This document shows, piece after piece, positions 1 through 8,657 of a DNA stretch of 64,000 nucleotides; position 1 is the stretch's first letter, and the number at the start of each line of letters is the position of its first letter. Source of the DNA: Mariprofundus micogutta (GTDB lineage Bacteria; Pseudomonadota; Zetaproteobacteria; Mariprofundales; Mariprofundaceae); contig NZ_BDFD01000005.1 of assembly GCF_001895085.1 (NCBI RefSeq), forward strand, positions 1 through 64,000, read 5' to 3'. The position numbers and the translations under genes are program-made. The notes under the pieces are model-generated. The model was not told the DNA's origin. It ran no database searches and saw only the letters and a list, made by a program, of their open reading frames with translations.

Positions 1-75
1 GCATGGAAGCATTTACGAAACGCTCGCAAAACCTTGTTCAAAACAATCTTTGGGCAGAACAACGAGGCAGCATGA
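1..75 (+). CDS. Possible 3' end of an upstream gene (partial)
   Basis: Frame +1 is open from the left edge and stops at a TGA at 73-75, giving about 24 residues ending in GQNNEAA. The tail is basic, then polar, as a C-terminus might be, but it is too short to identify. Nothing else is visible between it and the stop of the next gene at 175. It could equally be a chance open frame. Confidence 0.25.
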   Translation, partial: AWKHLRNARKTLFKTIFGQNNEAA

Positions 76-174
76 ACTATAAACCATGCGATCAGCTTTC
101 AGACTCATTTACGGATTGGAAAATACTGTCAGCTTACTAAATCAGTTCCTCAACCAGATTGATCTGCAGATGTG

Positions 175-849
175 CTACGATTTGCGGATGCCGACCCAGA
201 TTGTGTGCTGTACTCCACTGGTAGCGGAGAGTGATCGCACCTGCTTTTGTTCTACATCAAATCCGACCTTCTTCATACGCTGGGTGAATCCCTGATCTTT
301 GGAGGCTGACCAGACTGTCAGAACACCACCGGGTTTAAGCGCTGAATAAGCGTTATTCAGGCCACGCAGGCCATATAGAGCATCATTATCGTCACGCGTA
401 AAACCATCCGGCCCATTATCGACATCAAGCATGATGGCATCGAAACCTCTCCTGTTTTCCTGCATCACTTTACCAACGTCCTGCTCCAGCACATGAACAC
501 GTTGATCTTCAAGCGGACAACCGGCCAGAATACCCAGATACTCTTTATTCCAGCGTACAACTGCAGACATCAATTCAGAGACAGTTACCCGTGCACAATC
601 ACTCGTATTGGCAAGCACTGCAGCGAGCGTATAACCCATACCAAGACCACCTACCAGCAGGTGGGGCTGTTTCCTTGCGGAAATGGCTTTGCATGCCAGT
701 TCCGCAAGCACATCTTCCGAGTAGTGCAGGCGGCTGTTCATCAGATCGCCGGCTTTATCCACGCGAATTGAATAATCGATACCACGCTGGTAAAGACGCA
801 TGGTTGTGCCGTGCTCTGTCGCTTCGTCAATCAGTCTAAAGGGGATCAT
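175..849 (-). CDS. Spermidine-synthase-like SAM-dependent methyltransferase-fold protein
   Basis: A 224-residue protein with a class I Rossmann methyltransferase core. The SAM-binding glycine loop is GGLGMGYT near residue 66, an acidic strand follows (VTVSEL), and a motif like that of spermidine synthases (FDAIMLDVDNGPDG) lies near residue 137. It resembles the short SpeE-like proteins that lack the N-terminal beta domain of true spermidine synthase, so I do not call it SpeE. The ATG at 849 is the only good start. It is transcribed away from the next gene. The substrate is unknown. Confidence 0.7.
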   Translation of the reverse strand: MIPFRLIDEATEHGTTMRLYQRGIDYSIRVDKAGDLMNSRLHYSEDVLAELACKAISARKQPHLLVGGLGMGYTLAAVLANTSDCARVTVSELMSAVVRWNKEYLGILAGCPLEDQRVHVLEQDVGKVMQENRRGFDAIMLDVDNGPDGFTRDDNDALYGLRGLNNAYSALKPGGVLTVWSASKDQGFTQRMKKVGFDVEQKQVRSLSATSGVQHTIWVGIRKS

Positions 850-1106
850 GGGCCTGTCCTTTGGTCAGCCCATACAGAGCTGTTATAGCGAGTACTCTGC
901 ACGTCGAAGCGCTAAAATAATACCGGTGGAGCAGGGGGCGGAGAAATAATCCCGCTCTTTTCGTGCTATGTTCTGGATACCTGAATCCGAAGGTTCAGCG
1001 AAACCAGCGCACTGATTAATACGCCAGGGTCTCAGCAAGATTGTATCCTTGTATATAAACAAAAGACGACTTCAGTGTTTTGGCATATTTGTGGTACTTT
1101 TCCCGC

Positions 1107-1706
1107 ATGAAAAAAGAACAGCGCAAACGCATTGTCGATCGCCATCGGGATAGTTTGACCCGATACGGATACCATCCCAATGCATTGTATTGGAGTGGAC
1201 AGGATATTCAGGAAATCCGTTTTTCTGTGTTGGCTGATATTGGCATACAATCGGGCGACTCGGTACTGGATGTCGGTTGCGGATTCGGAGATTTCAAACG
1301 CTGGTTTGCAGGGCAGGGGAAGTTGCTGGATTATACCGGTATCGATCTTTCCCCTGATCTGATTCATGTGGCAAAGGAAAAACACCCGAATGCCAGCTTA
1401 TTGTGCGGGGAGCTGTCAGACTTTGATTTTGAAGCGGCCTCGTTTGACTGGGTGATTCTTTCCGGTGCGATGAATGAGCAACTGTTTGATGATGGTGCTT
1501 ATGCACGCAAGCAGATACGCAGCATGTATGCCTTATGCCGAAAAGGTGTTGCATTCAATATGCTCGATGCGCGACATCTCAAAGCACATGATCTGCAGAG
1601 CGTAGATCCCGGCGAGATGTTCGATTACTGTCAATCACTTTGCCCGAATGCCGAGTTGCACGACGAATATCTGAAAAATGATTTTACGATTTATATGAGA
1701 CGCTGA
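1107..1706 (+). CDS. Class I SAM-dependent methyltransferase
   Basis: About 199 residues starting MKKEQRKRIV at the ATG at 1107. An in-frame TTG at 1080 would add nine hydrophobic residues and looks less likely. The SAM-binding motif VLDVGCGFGDF is followed by an acidic strand end (YTGIDLS), typical of the Methyltransf_25/11 families. The motif-IV region reads SFDWVILSGAMN. The opening YGYHPNALYWSG is typical of a family of small methyltransferases of unknown substrate. It stands alone, with a convergent gene downstream. Confidence 0.7.
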   Translation: MKKEQRKRIVDRHRDSLTRYGYHPNALYWSGQDIQEIRFSVLADIGIQSGDSVLDVGCGFGDFKRWFAGQGKLLDYTGIDLSPDLIHVAKEKHPNASLLCGELSDFDFEAASFDWVILSGAMNEQLFDDGAYARKQIRSMYALCRKGVAFNMLDARHLKAHDLQSVDPGEMFDYCQSLCPNAELHDEYLKNDFTIYMRR

Positions 1707-1724
1707 GTTGGTAAAGCTTGTTGT

Positions 1725-2027
1725 TTAATCCTCTTCAATAAATGAGAACACATGACCGACTGTATCTTCACAACTGATCAGTGAGCCGACACCGGGAATA
1801 GTCAGTTTATTCCGAACAATTTTTCCGCCGCCTTCAAGGAATCGTTCGGCGACATCATCGACAGATGTTACTTCATTGAGTTTGCCACAGCTGTTGATGT
1901 GTACGGTATAACATTCGAAAGGTGCATCGACTCTCTCAATTTCCCAGTCACTGCGAGAACGCTCACGCTCAAGGCGATTGGTTTGCTGGTATTGATAGTT
2001 CAGCCCGGATACTTTGACTCTTAGCAT
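1725..2027 (-). CDS. VOC (glyoxalase/bleomycin-resistance) fold protein, half-length
   Basis: A 100-residue protein. Residues 40-100 read like the second beta-alpha-beta-beta-beta half of a vicinal oxygen chelate protein: ECYTVHINS, then a helix VDDVAERFLEGGGKIV, then LTIPGVGSLISCEDTVGHVFSFIE. Family members usually have about 120 residues and a first half with a metal ligand. Here the first 40 residues are highly charged and do not look like that half. It may be a truncated or divergent single-module protein. No operon partner is evident. Confidence 0.55.
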   Translation of the reverse strand: MLRVKVSGLNYQYQQTNRLERERSRSDWEIERVDAPFECYTVHINSCGKLNEVTSVDDVAERFLEGGGKIVRNKLTIPGVGSLISCEDTVGHVFSFIEED

Positions 2028-2106
2028 CTTCTTGACCTCTCATACAATACCTATCGCTGTTTTCAGGGGCGAGTTGAATGAATGAAAAGCTTTCTGCACA
2101 TGGAAG

Positions 2107-2787
2107 CTAGAGATCCAGCGAAACCCCATTTGTATTTAGCCATGATTTTGCTTTGCGGAAATCGGGAGCGATGCTTTCAACCAGCTGCCAGTAGGCTTTG
2201 GAATGATTATGATGAATCAGATGGCAGAGCTCATGTACCACGACATAATCAATGACCCATTCAGGCGCCATAATCAGACGCCAGTTGTAGTAGATTCTGC
2301 CATCAGCGTGGCAACTGCCCCAGCGACTCTTGTAGGCTTTAATGCCAATAGATTTTGCTTGTTTTCCAATAAGTTCTGATATTATTCTGCTGCGCTGGGT
2401 GAAGGTGATTTCAGCCTGCTGGCGATACCACCGTGTTAGCTGTCTGCGCAGGTTTTCCGGTTGCGGGGAGGGGTGAGAGACCAGCAGTTTATCTGCTTCT
2501 GTTTGAACTGAGCGTTTGCCGGTTTCCAGCTTTAATCTGTATGTCCTGCCCAATAGAAGAAACAGCTCGCCATGAGTAAAAGATTTAGGGATATACTCAG
2601 TTCGGTGATCTCTGTTGAATAAGAGCTTTTTTTCAATCCACGCATGTTTACTTTGCACAAACCGCTCAATCAGTTGCTGCGGCATGCGGGTCGGGGCACG
2701 CACCTCGATTTCATTGTTGGCCTTGATGATGATACTGGTTGTTTTGCGATTGGTTTTGCGAACAATCCGGTAATCATACTCCAGCAT
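2107..2787 (-). CDS. YgjP-like zinc metallohydrolase (DUF45/M48-type)
   Basis: A 226-residue protein in the YgjP/SprT-like metallopeptidase group. Zinc ligands are visible in HELCHLIHHNH: H185, E186, H189 and a further His at 195. The family motif SRWGSC lies at 154-159. The frame is open for another 109 codons upstream, but that stretch overlaps hslO out of frame and is basic and unnatural. The ATG at 2787, one base past the hslO stop, is therefore preferred. It is the last gene of the long minus-strand operon. Its cellular substrate is not established. Confidence 0.8.
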   Translation of the reverse strand: MLEYDYRIVRKTNRKTTSIIIKANNEIEVRAPTRMPQQLIERFVQSKHAWIEKKLLFNRDHRTEYIPKSFTHGELFLLLGRTYRLKLETGKRSVQTEADKLLVSHPSPQPENLRRQLTRWYRQQAEITFTQRSRIISELIGKQAKSIGIKAYKSRWGSCHADGRIYYNWRLIMAPEWVIDYVVVHELCHLIHHNHSKAYWQLVESIAPDFRKAKSWLNTNGVSLDL

Positions 2788-2788
2788 G

Positions 2789-3637
2789 TCAGCGCGAAGT
2801 TTCAGAGCCGGTTTCAGGATTAAGGGAATAGTGTTTGTCACAGTACTGACAGCTGACCGTGATATTGCCATCTTCATCGGCCAGTTCCTGCAATTGATCC
2901 TCAGGGATGGAGCTTGTAGCCGCAGCCATCTTTTCCACACTGCAGTCACATTGGTAAGTATATGAGTCCGTGCCAACTGCCTTGCAGCGTAATTCGTCAA
3001 AGTAAGCCAGGATCGTTGCACTATCAGCAGTCGCCAACACGTCATCTGGGATTTTCGCCATCGCTTCAACGGCTTTGAACCAGTGCTCTTCATCGCAACC
3101 CGGCATGGCTTCAATCATCAGGGCACAATCACCAAGCAGGATGATATCTGCTCTGATCTGTACCGACTGGTTCAGGTAATGCAGCAGATGGTCGGCAAGA
3201 AAGTCAGAGTCGTTCTCGATGGTTGAAATATAAGGCTGACCCACACCGAGATCGCGCACTGTCGAGAGACGTACAGGGCGTCCCATCCAGCTGCCGATAT
3301 GATCATCCTGTTCAAAGCGCAGCAACGGTTCTTCTTCCTGCCAGTTCAGGAAGCCGCGTACAGCACCCGATCTGGCTTCTGTCAGTATACGTTTTACCGG
3401 GGCCTGAGTTGTTGCATCGAGCTGTAATACCTGACGAATGCCGCCCTTGCTGATGCTGAGAAGCAGAATCGAAGCCAGTAGTGTTTGACCGAACAGGCCG
3501 GCCAGTAGTCCGTTCAGGCCATGAATACGGTTGGATTCCTGAATGATATGACTGCCACGGATCAGGGCACCGCGAGTCTGCGCTTCCGGCAGTAAAAAAC
3601 GGGTCAGCGTATCACAGTTGTTGTTCAGTCCACTCAT
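2789..3637 (-). CDS. hslO: Hsp33 redox-regulated molecular chaperone HslO
   Basis: Hsp33 is a cytoplasmic holdase that is switched on when its C-terminal zinc centre is oxidised. The four zinc cysteines are present as CDC (230/232) and CQYC (263/266), with the standard linker between them. The 282-residue length fits the family (about 290). The ATG at 3637 is chosen because it overlaps the upstream stop as ATGA, a translational-coupling arrangement; an ATG six codons earlier is possible. It lies in an operon with envelope genes, between a HAD phosphatase and a YgjP-like protein. Confidence 0.93.
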   Translation of the reverse strand: MSGLNNNCDTLTRFLLPEAQTRGALIRGSHIIQESNRIHGLNGLLAGLFGQTLLASILLLSISKGGIRQVLQLDATTQAPVKRILTEARSGAVRGFLNWQEEEPLLRFEQDDHIGSWMGRPVRLSTVRDLGVGQPYISTIENDSDFLADHLLHYLNQSVQIRADIILLGDCALMIEAMPGCDEEHWFKAVEAMAKIPDDVLATADSATILAYFDELRCKAVGTDSYTYQCDCSVEKMAAATSSIPEDQLQELADEDGNITVSCQYCDKHYSLNPETGSETSR

Positions 3638-4275
3638 CTGTTTTGCTCCAGCCATGCATGTACTTCTGTTAATGAGTCAAAACAGAGTGCTGCACCGACT
3701 TCATTCAATTCATCGGCTGAAAAACCGTCACACAGACCAATCGGCATACTTCCGGCTCGTGTGGCAGCTTTCATGTCTGCAATCCCATCACCGATCATTA
3801 CTGCATCTGTAGCATTGATACCCAGGGCTTCGCAGGCAAGCAGTACCGGTGTGGGGTCCGGTTTTTCAGGCCGGTCTTTGATCTTTCCGATCACGACATC
3901 GATATAATCTGTCCAGCCCAGCACCTGCAGCTGTGCTTCAGCGCGAGACTGGGATTTACTGGTGACAATTGCACAGGGGATATTGTGTTGCTGCAACCAC
4001 TGAAACAGTTCTTCAGCACCGGCCAAAGGCGTAATATGCTGCAGATAATCTTCATCGTGGATTTCCAGAAAGCGGATGCCGGCTTCTTCGCGTTTGTCGC
4101 CGAACAGTGAGATTATACTGCAGTCTCCGCGTCCGGTATGTCGTTTCACTTCCTGTGCACTCATCTGTGGCAGACCATATTCAACAAAGGTCTGATTCAG
4201 TGCCCGGATGATAGGCGGGAAGGCATCGACAATGGTGCCATCCATATCCAGTAATACTGCTTTGATTGTTTTCAC
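3634..4275 (-). CDS. HAD-family phosphatase, phosphoglycolate phosphatase/PpaX-like
   Basis: A 213-residue haloacid dehalogenase hydrolase with the nucleophile motif LLDMDGT (D10, D12), motif II as IVTSK, and motif III/IV as MIGDGIADMKAA. The helical cap inserted after motif I places it in subfamily I with Gph, PpaX and PgmB. Sequence alone does not fix the substrate; phosphoglycolate or another small phosphate ester is likely. Its start overlaps the dat stop by four bases and its stop overlaps the hslO start, so it sits inside a coupled operon. Confidence 0.8.
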   Translation of the reverse strand: MKTIKAVLLDMDGTIVDAFPPIIRALNQTFVEYGLPQMSAQEVKRHTGRGDCSIISLFGDKREEAGIRFLEIHDEDYLQHITPLAGAEELFQWLQQHNIPCAIVTSKSQSRAEAQLQVLGWTDYIDVVIGKIKDRPEKPDPTPVLLACEALGINATDAVMIGDGIADMKAATRAGSMPIGLCDGFSADELNEVGAALCFDSLTEVHAWLEQNR

Positions 4276-5123
4276 AGTTTCAAGGCCTCGAATTCGTCCA
4301 GCATCAGTTGACGCAAGCGGATAGCCACAGGTCCGGGACTGCCGTCACCGATTGTTTTTCCATCGATATGGCAGACCGGCATCACGGCATTGGTGGTGCT
4401 GCTCATCAGACATTCGCTCAGACCGCTTTCAGTCAGTTTCCATGCCCGCTCTTCAACCTTGATAGCATTGGCGCGGGCAACGCGCAGTGCCATGTCACGT
4501 GTGATGCCACCAAGCACCTGATGATCGAGCGGGTGGGTGACCAGTATTCCGTCGATGACTGCAAAACAGTTGGTCGCACAACCTTCAAGTACATGCCCTT
4601 GACCATCCAGCCAGAAACCTTCATCAGCGCCATGACGGGACGCTTCCTGTTTGCCGATGACACTGGCCAGCAGAGCAATCGATTTGATATCACATCGTTT
4701 CCAGCGAATGTCCGGCATGGTGATGGCGCTGACACCATGCTCCAGTTTTTCAGCTGTAGGCATGGGAAGATCGCGTACGGTGATGATCAATGAGGGAACC
4801 ATATTCTGTTGTGCCAGATGTGAGCGGGGTGCAACACCCCGCGTGACCTGAATGTATACCATGGCATGCTCGAAGGGGTTGTGCTGATAGGCCTGTTCAA
4901 CCAGTTCGCTTAATTCATCCAGTGTTCTGGGAAGTGTAATATCAATAGCACTACAGGAGCGTTCCAGCCTTTCAAGATGCGGTTTCAGATCAAGAAAACG
5001 ACCTCCGAAACAGGCAATGACTTCGTACACACCATCTGCGAACTGGAATCCACGATCTTCAATGTGAACAGTGGCCTGCTCAAGCGGCAGAAAGCGGCCA
5101 TTGACCCAGGCCGTGAGCTGCAC
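4272..5123 (-). CDS. dat: D-amino acid aminotransferase (class IV, PLP-dependent)
   Basis: A 283-residue class IV aminotransferase. The N-terminal pattern (WVNGRFLP, then HIEDRGFQFADGVYEV) is characteristic of D-alanine transaminase and separates it from IlvE. The PLP lysine is in CDIKSIALL (K147). It makes or consumes D-alanine and D-glutamate. It directly follows a D-alanyl-D-alanine carboxypeptidase, whose product is free D-alanine, so a recycling role is attractive; that is inference. Aminodeoxychorismate lyase is a less likely alternative. Confidence 0.85.
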   Translation of the reverse strand: MQLTAWVNGRFLPLEQATVHIEDRGFQFADGVYEVIACFGGRFLDLKPHLERLERSCSAIDITLPRTLDELSELVEQAYQHNPFEHAMVYIQVTRGVAPRSHLAQQNMVPSLIITVRDLPMPTAEKLEHGVSAITMPDIRWKRCDIKSIALLASVIGKQEASRHGADEGFWLDGQGHVLEGCATNCFAVIDGILVTHPLDHQVLGGITRDMALRVARANAIKVEERAWKLTESGLSECLMSSTTNAVMPVCHIDGKTIGDGSPGPVAIRLRQLMLDEFEALKL

Positions 5124-6341
5124 TTACTGATTACCTGATTCGGCTGAACCGCCTTCGCTCTCTTCCTGCTCTGATTCACGCCACCAGAGACGAATACCAT
5201 CCCACTGACGCATTACCCATGATGCACGTTCCACGTCGCGTGCAGCAACCATGGCCACCGACTGCAGAACTTCTGTATTACCTTTATCACCAAATACCGC
5301 ATCAATAGATCCCAGTTGCTGACCTTTGTTGATCGGAGCTTTCAGCGGCGCATCATAACGCAGGCGGAAAGAGAGGGCGGATTCATTACCTTTCGGCACA
5401 GTCACCCAGACGGGAGCGGCTGGTTTCAGCCAGACACTTGCCTCTGTGCCTTCGAAGATCTCTACCTGACGACGAATTTCACGCTCTGTTGGACGCAATG
5501 TAACGAAGTTTCGGAAGCCGAACTTCAACAGTGTTTTGGTCTGCTGTGCACGGGCACGGTCAGAGTTTGTACCGAATACTGCGGTGACGAAACGGGTGGA
5601 GCCCTTTTCAGCAGAGCCAACCAGACAGTAACCTGCTTCTTCGGTATGACCGGTTTTAATACCGTCAGCTTCCGGGTAGCTCCATAGAATGCGGTTGCGA
5701 TTGGGCTGGGAACGTCCGTCGAAGGTGTACTCTTTTTCACCAAACAGTTTGTACATCTCAGGGTGATCACGCCAGAGCGCAGCGCCAAGTTTTACCATGT
5801 CGAGCGCAGAGCTGTAATGTCCATCCTGCGGGAAACCTGTGGCATTGGCGAAATGGGAGTGTTGCAAGCCCAGCTCTTTTGCCTTGGCATTCATGCGATC
5901 AGCAAATGCTTCCTCAGAACCGTCTACGTGTTCAGCCAGAGTGATACATGCATCGTTACCTGAAAGCGTGGCAATGCCGTGCAACAGCTCTTTTACGGTT
6001 GGTTTCATGCGCGGCTCGAGGAACATGGTACTGCCACCGATTTTCCATGCTTTTTTACTGACCGATACGCGGGCATCGATATCCAGTCTGCCCAGTTTGA
6101 TATCTTCAAAGGCCAGATACAGGGTCATCATCTTGGTCAGGCTTGCCGGTGGCAGTTCCTGATCAGCATTGTGGGAGGCAATAACCTGTCCTGAGCGTGC
6201 ATCAATCATGGCCCATGATTTGGCATCGATATTTGCAGTCGGCCATGATACAGCTTCTGCAGCGGCTGGTCTGAAGCTGATGACCGCCATCATAAGCAGC
6301 GCAAAGATGCCGATCAGACGTGATTGTGATGTGTTTACCAT
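5124..6341 (-). CDS. dacC: D-alanyl-D-alanine carboxypeptidase (PBP5/6 family)
   Basis: A periplasmic low-molecular-weight penicillin-binding protein that trims the terminal D-Ala from peptidoglycan pentapeptides. The three serine-peptidase motifs are SLTK (S67, K70), SGN (127-129) and KTG (229-231). A signal peptide covers about residues 1-29 (ending AAAEA), and a PBP5 C-terminal beta domain follows. The last residues are acidic and lack an obvious amphipathic membrane anchor. It overlaps the pseudouridine synthase gene upstream by seven bases and abuts dat. The assignment to dacC rather than dacA is nominal. Confidence 0.9.
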   Translation of the reverse strand: MVNTSQSRLIGIFALLMMAVISFRPAAAEAVSWPTANIDAKSWAMIDARSGQVIASHNADQELPPASLTKMMTLYLAFEDIKLGRLDIDARVSVSKKAWKIGGSTMFLEPRMKPTVKELLHGIATLSGNDACITLAEHVDGSEEAFADRMNAKAKELGLQHSHFANATGFPQDGHYSSALDMVKLGAALWRDHPEMYKLFGEKEYTFDGRSQPNRNRILWSYPEADGIKTGHTEEAGYCLVGSAEKGSTRFVTAVFGTNSDRARAQQTKTLLKFGFRNFVTLRPTEREIRRQVEIFEGTEASVWLKPAAPVWVTVPKGNESALSFRLRYDAPLKAPINKGQQLGSIDAVFGDKGNTEVLQSVAMVAARDVERASWVMRQWDGIRLWWRESEQEESEGGSAESGNQ

Positions 6342-7210
6342 TGCCAGTTCTCCTCAGGGGGTGCATTCCATTCAGTATTATCCGGTAGGGCCGGTTGGAT
6401 AATGCGCAGATTTTCAGCGTGCAACATTAATCGCGGATGCCCTTTTCCGCCATAGCGTATGTCACCCAGAATGGGGCATGCTAATGTACTCAGATGCACA
6501 CGCAATTGATGCGTTCTGCCGGTATGCAGTTGCAGGCGGAGCAGGGCTCTGTTGCCTTTTCTCTCGATGACTTCAGCCGATGTTCGGCAGGGGCGTCCAT
6601 GCTCGTTGACATGATAACGGCCCAGTTTGTCGCGCAACGGCCCGATTGGCAGATTTATCTCCCGGCTCTGCCACTCAGGCGCAGGTTCAACCACAGCCAG
6701 ATAAGTCTTGAAGGTGCAGCTTTTCCAGTTGGCTTGCAGTTGTTGCAGCAGTGCCGGGTCGGATGAAAAGAGCATGAGTCCGGAGGTGCCACGATCCAGT
6801 CTGTGCACCGGACGCAGTGTTGATGCCAAAGCGGCAGGCAGGCCCAGATGTCTGCCCAGTTCATCGGGCAGTGTACCCCGGCTGCGATGCAGTGCCTCCT
6901 GGGAATACTGACCTGCACGTTTGTTGATCAGATACAGCGGTGGTTTTTGCCACAGTAGCTGCGATGAATCGAACGGGATCAGCTTCTCTTTTTCAAGCAG
7001 CACAATGCGAAGTTTGTCACCGGAGCTGAGCTTTCGGCCTGCTGTTCGGCAGCGTTTCTGATTCAGGTATACGCCACCTTCATCAATGGCCCGGCGAATT
7101 CTGCGACGTGACAGATCAAACAGCAGGGCCAGTCCCTGATCGAGTCTCTGTCCATGCTGCTTTTGATCTGCAGTGCCACGCAGATCTTGATAACCGGCTG
7201 TTGAACTCAT
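6335..7210 (-). CDS. RluA-family pseudouridine synthase
   Basis: A 291-residue RNA pseudouridine synthase with an N-terminal S4-like RNA-binding region (GQRLDQGLALLFDLSRR) and a RluA catalytic core. The catalytic aspartate is in HRLDRGTSGLML, and the family motif LHTGRTHQLRVHL is present near residue 220. The exact target (23S rRNA or tRNA) cannot be assigned; RluA, RluC and RluD are alternatives. It overlaps the genes on both sides by a few bases. Confidence 0.88.
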   Translation of the reverse strand: MSSTAGYQDLRGTADQKQHGQRLDQGLALLFDLSRRRIRRAIDEGGVYLNQKRCRTAGRKLSSGDKLRIVLLEKEKLIPFDSSQLLWQKPPLYLINKRAGQYSQEALHRSRGTLPDELGRHLGLPAALASTLRPVHRLDRGTSGLMLFSSDPALLQQLQANWKSCTFKTYLAVVEPAPEWQSREINLPIGPLRDKLGRYHVNEHGRPCRTSAEVIERKGNRALLRLQLHTGRTHQLRVHLSTLACPILGDIRYGGKGHPRLMLHAENLRIIQPALPDNTEWNAPPEENWQW

Positions 7211-7740
7211 GCGTATGGAGCCAGAGCTGTTAACACATCATCGTGAGTTTTGCATATACGGATGCAGTCAAAAGCCTGATCTGCAGAGAGCACCAATTGA
7301 TCGGAGAGGGTGGCTATAATCGGCTCCCACATATCTCCGTATAATAGCAGAGGACGTGGTTCCAGTACGCGAATGGCCAGCAGGTCCCAGGTCATGGCCA
7401 ACTCGGAAAGTGTTCCAAGGCCACCGGGAAGCACCAGCCATGCCTGAGCCTCTTCAATCAGGATTCCCATGCGATCAAAGAAGTTATGCGCACGTTGCTC
7501 TTCACTGAGTGTGTTACCCGGAGGCGTAGGGAACCGTTCCAGCGTAATACCGCGCACATGGCCGCCTCCATGGTGGATGCCTTCAGAGAACGCAGCCATC
7601 ATGCCCTGATGACCACCGGTCATCCCATCCCAGCCGGCATTTGCGATTGCTCTGGAAAGTGCGAATACATCTTGATAAACATTAGATTCAGGGTCGATAC
7701 GTGATGAGCCAAATGCTGTTAAACGCGGGCGGGCAGGCAT
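7207..7740 (-). CDS. LOG-family nucleoside 5'-monophosphate phosphoribohydrolase
   Basis: A 177-residue Rossmann protein of the LOG/YgdH family (TIGR00730), often mislabelled lysine decarboxylase. The signature PGGLGTLSEL carries the catalytic glutamate, and an upstream GGHQGMM motif contributes to nucleotide binding. LOG enzymes cleave the N-glycosidic bond of nucleotide 5'-monophosphates. Its start shares one base with the rlpA stop and its stop overlaps the pseudouridine synthase start, so expression is coupled with envelope genes. Confidence 0.85.
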   Translation of the reverse strand: MPARPRLTAFGSSRIDPESNVYQDVFALSRAIANAGWDGMTGGHQGMMAAFSEGIHHGGGHVRGITLERFPTPPGNTLSEEQRAHNFFDRMGILIEEAQAWLVLPGGLGTLSELAMTWDLLAIRVLEPRPLLLYGDMWEPIIATLSDQLVLSADQAFDCIRICKTHDDVLTALAPYA

Positions 7741-8657
7741 TATTCAATCACCACGATGGCCTGCTGGTAACCGCTGCCTTGCAGTTTAATCACCGTCTGC
7801 TCTATTTGTTGCATCTGTTCGAATGGTCCGATTCGCACCCGGTATAATGTCTGGTTCACCAGTTGCTTCGGATACAGGGCCGTGTTCGGGTATTCTGCGA
7901 GCAGGGAGAGGCGTAACTGCTCAGCATTGGTCTGCGAACTGAAGGCACCGATCTGAACATAAATGTTGCCGGCAGCCTGTTGTTGATTGATGAGCAGTGG
8001 CGCGGCAACCGCTGCAGGCACTGCTACTGATGCCGGCGCAGGGGCTGGAATTGACGCTTCCGGGACAGTTGCAGAAGGTGTTACTGGAATCGCTGGCCTG
8101 CTTGCAACAGTGGTTTGCGGTCTTTGCATGGCCTGAGTGCCGGGTTTCTTATCCAGTGTCTGTACACGCACACGCGTCGTACCTTTCTCGGTATAACCGA
8201 GTTCCTTGGCCGCAGCATAAGAGAGATCAATCAGCCGGTTTTTTACGAACGGGCCACGGTCATTTACGCGCACAATAACAAATCGTCCATTTTCCAGATT
8301 GGTGACGCGAACCAGTGTCGGCATAGGCAGTGTCTTGTGTGCGGCTGACAGGGTATACATATCATATCGCTCGCCATTGGCAGTACGCTTGCCGTGGAAG
8401 TCTGATCCGTACCATGATGCCACACCGCTTTCATCATAGGATGAAACGCCTGGCATGGGCCTGTACCAGCGTCCTGCCACCTGATACGGGTTGCCGGTTT
8501 TGTAGCTTCCGCCGCTGCCGTCAGGCAGCACCGGGCCACCGGGGCGTTCGGCTTTTGAGACTTTATGTTTGCTGCCGCAGGCTGTGAGCAGGGTTGCGGA
8601 GAGCAGTATGCTCAGGACGGTTAAAATCAGTCGACTGCGAATTTGTTCTTCTCCCAC
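7740..8657 (-). CDS. rlpA: RlpA septal lytic transglycosylase/lipoprotein with SPOR domain
   Basis: A 305-residue lipoprotein with lipobox LLTAC (C27). A double-psi beta-barrel RlpA domain spans about 75-165 (ASWYGSDFHGKRTANGE, then RVNDRGPF). A Pro/Ala-rich linker follows, and a C-terminal SPOR domain (about 230-305) binds denuded septal glycan. RlpA cleaves glycan strands lacking stem peptides, products made by amidases at division. The start at 8657 overlaps the mltB end by 31 bases. A MltB neighbour is common for this family. Confidence 0.92.
   Translation of the reverse strand: MGEEQIRSRLILTVLSILLSATLLTACGSKHKVSKAERPGGPVLPDGSGGSYKTGNPYQVAGRWYRPMPGVSSYDESGVASWYGSDFHGKRTANGERYDMYTLSAAHKTLPMPTLVRVTNLENGRFVIVRVNDRGPFVKNRLIDLSYAAAKELGYTEKGTTRVRVQTLDKKPGTQAMQRPQTTVASRPAIPVTPSATVPEASIPAPAPASVAVPAAVAAPLLINQQQAAGNIYVQIGAFSSQTNAEQLRLSLLAEYPNTALYPKQLVNQTLYRVRIGPFEQMQQIEQTVIKLQGSGYQQAIVVIE

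Noticed and set aside
2788-3114. A 109-codon N-terminal extension of the YgjP-like gene
   Set aside because: It overlaps hslO out of frame, is unusually basic, and the family length fits the start at 2787.
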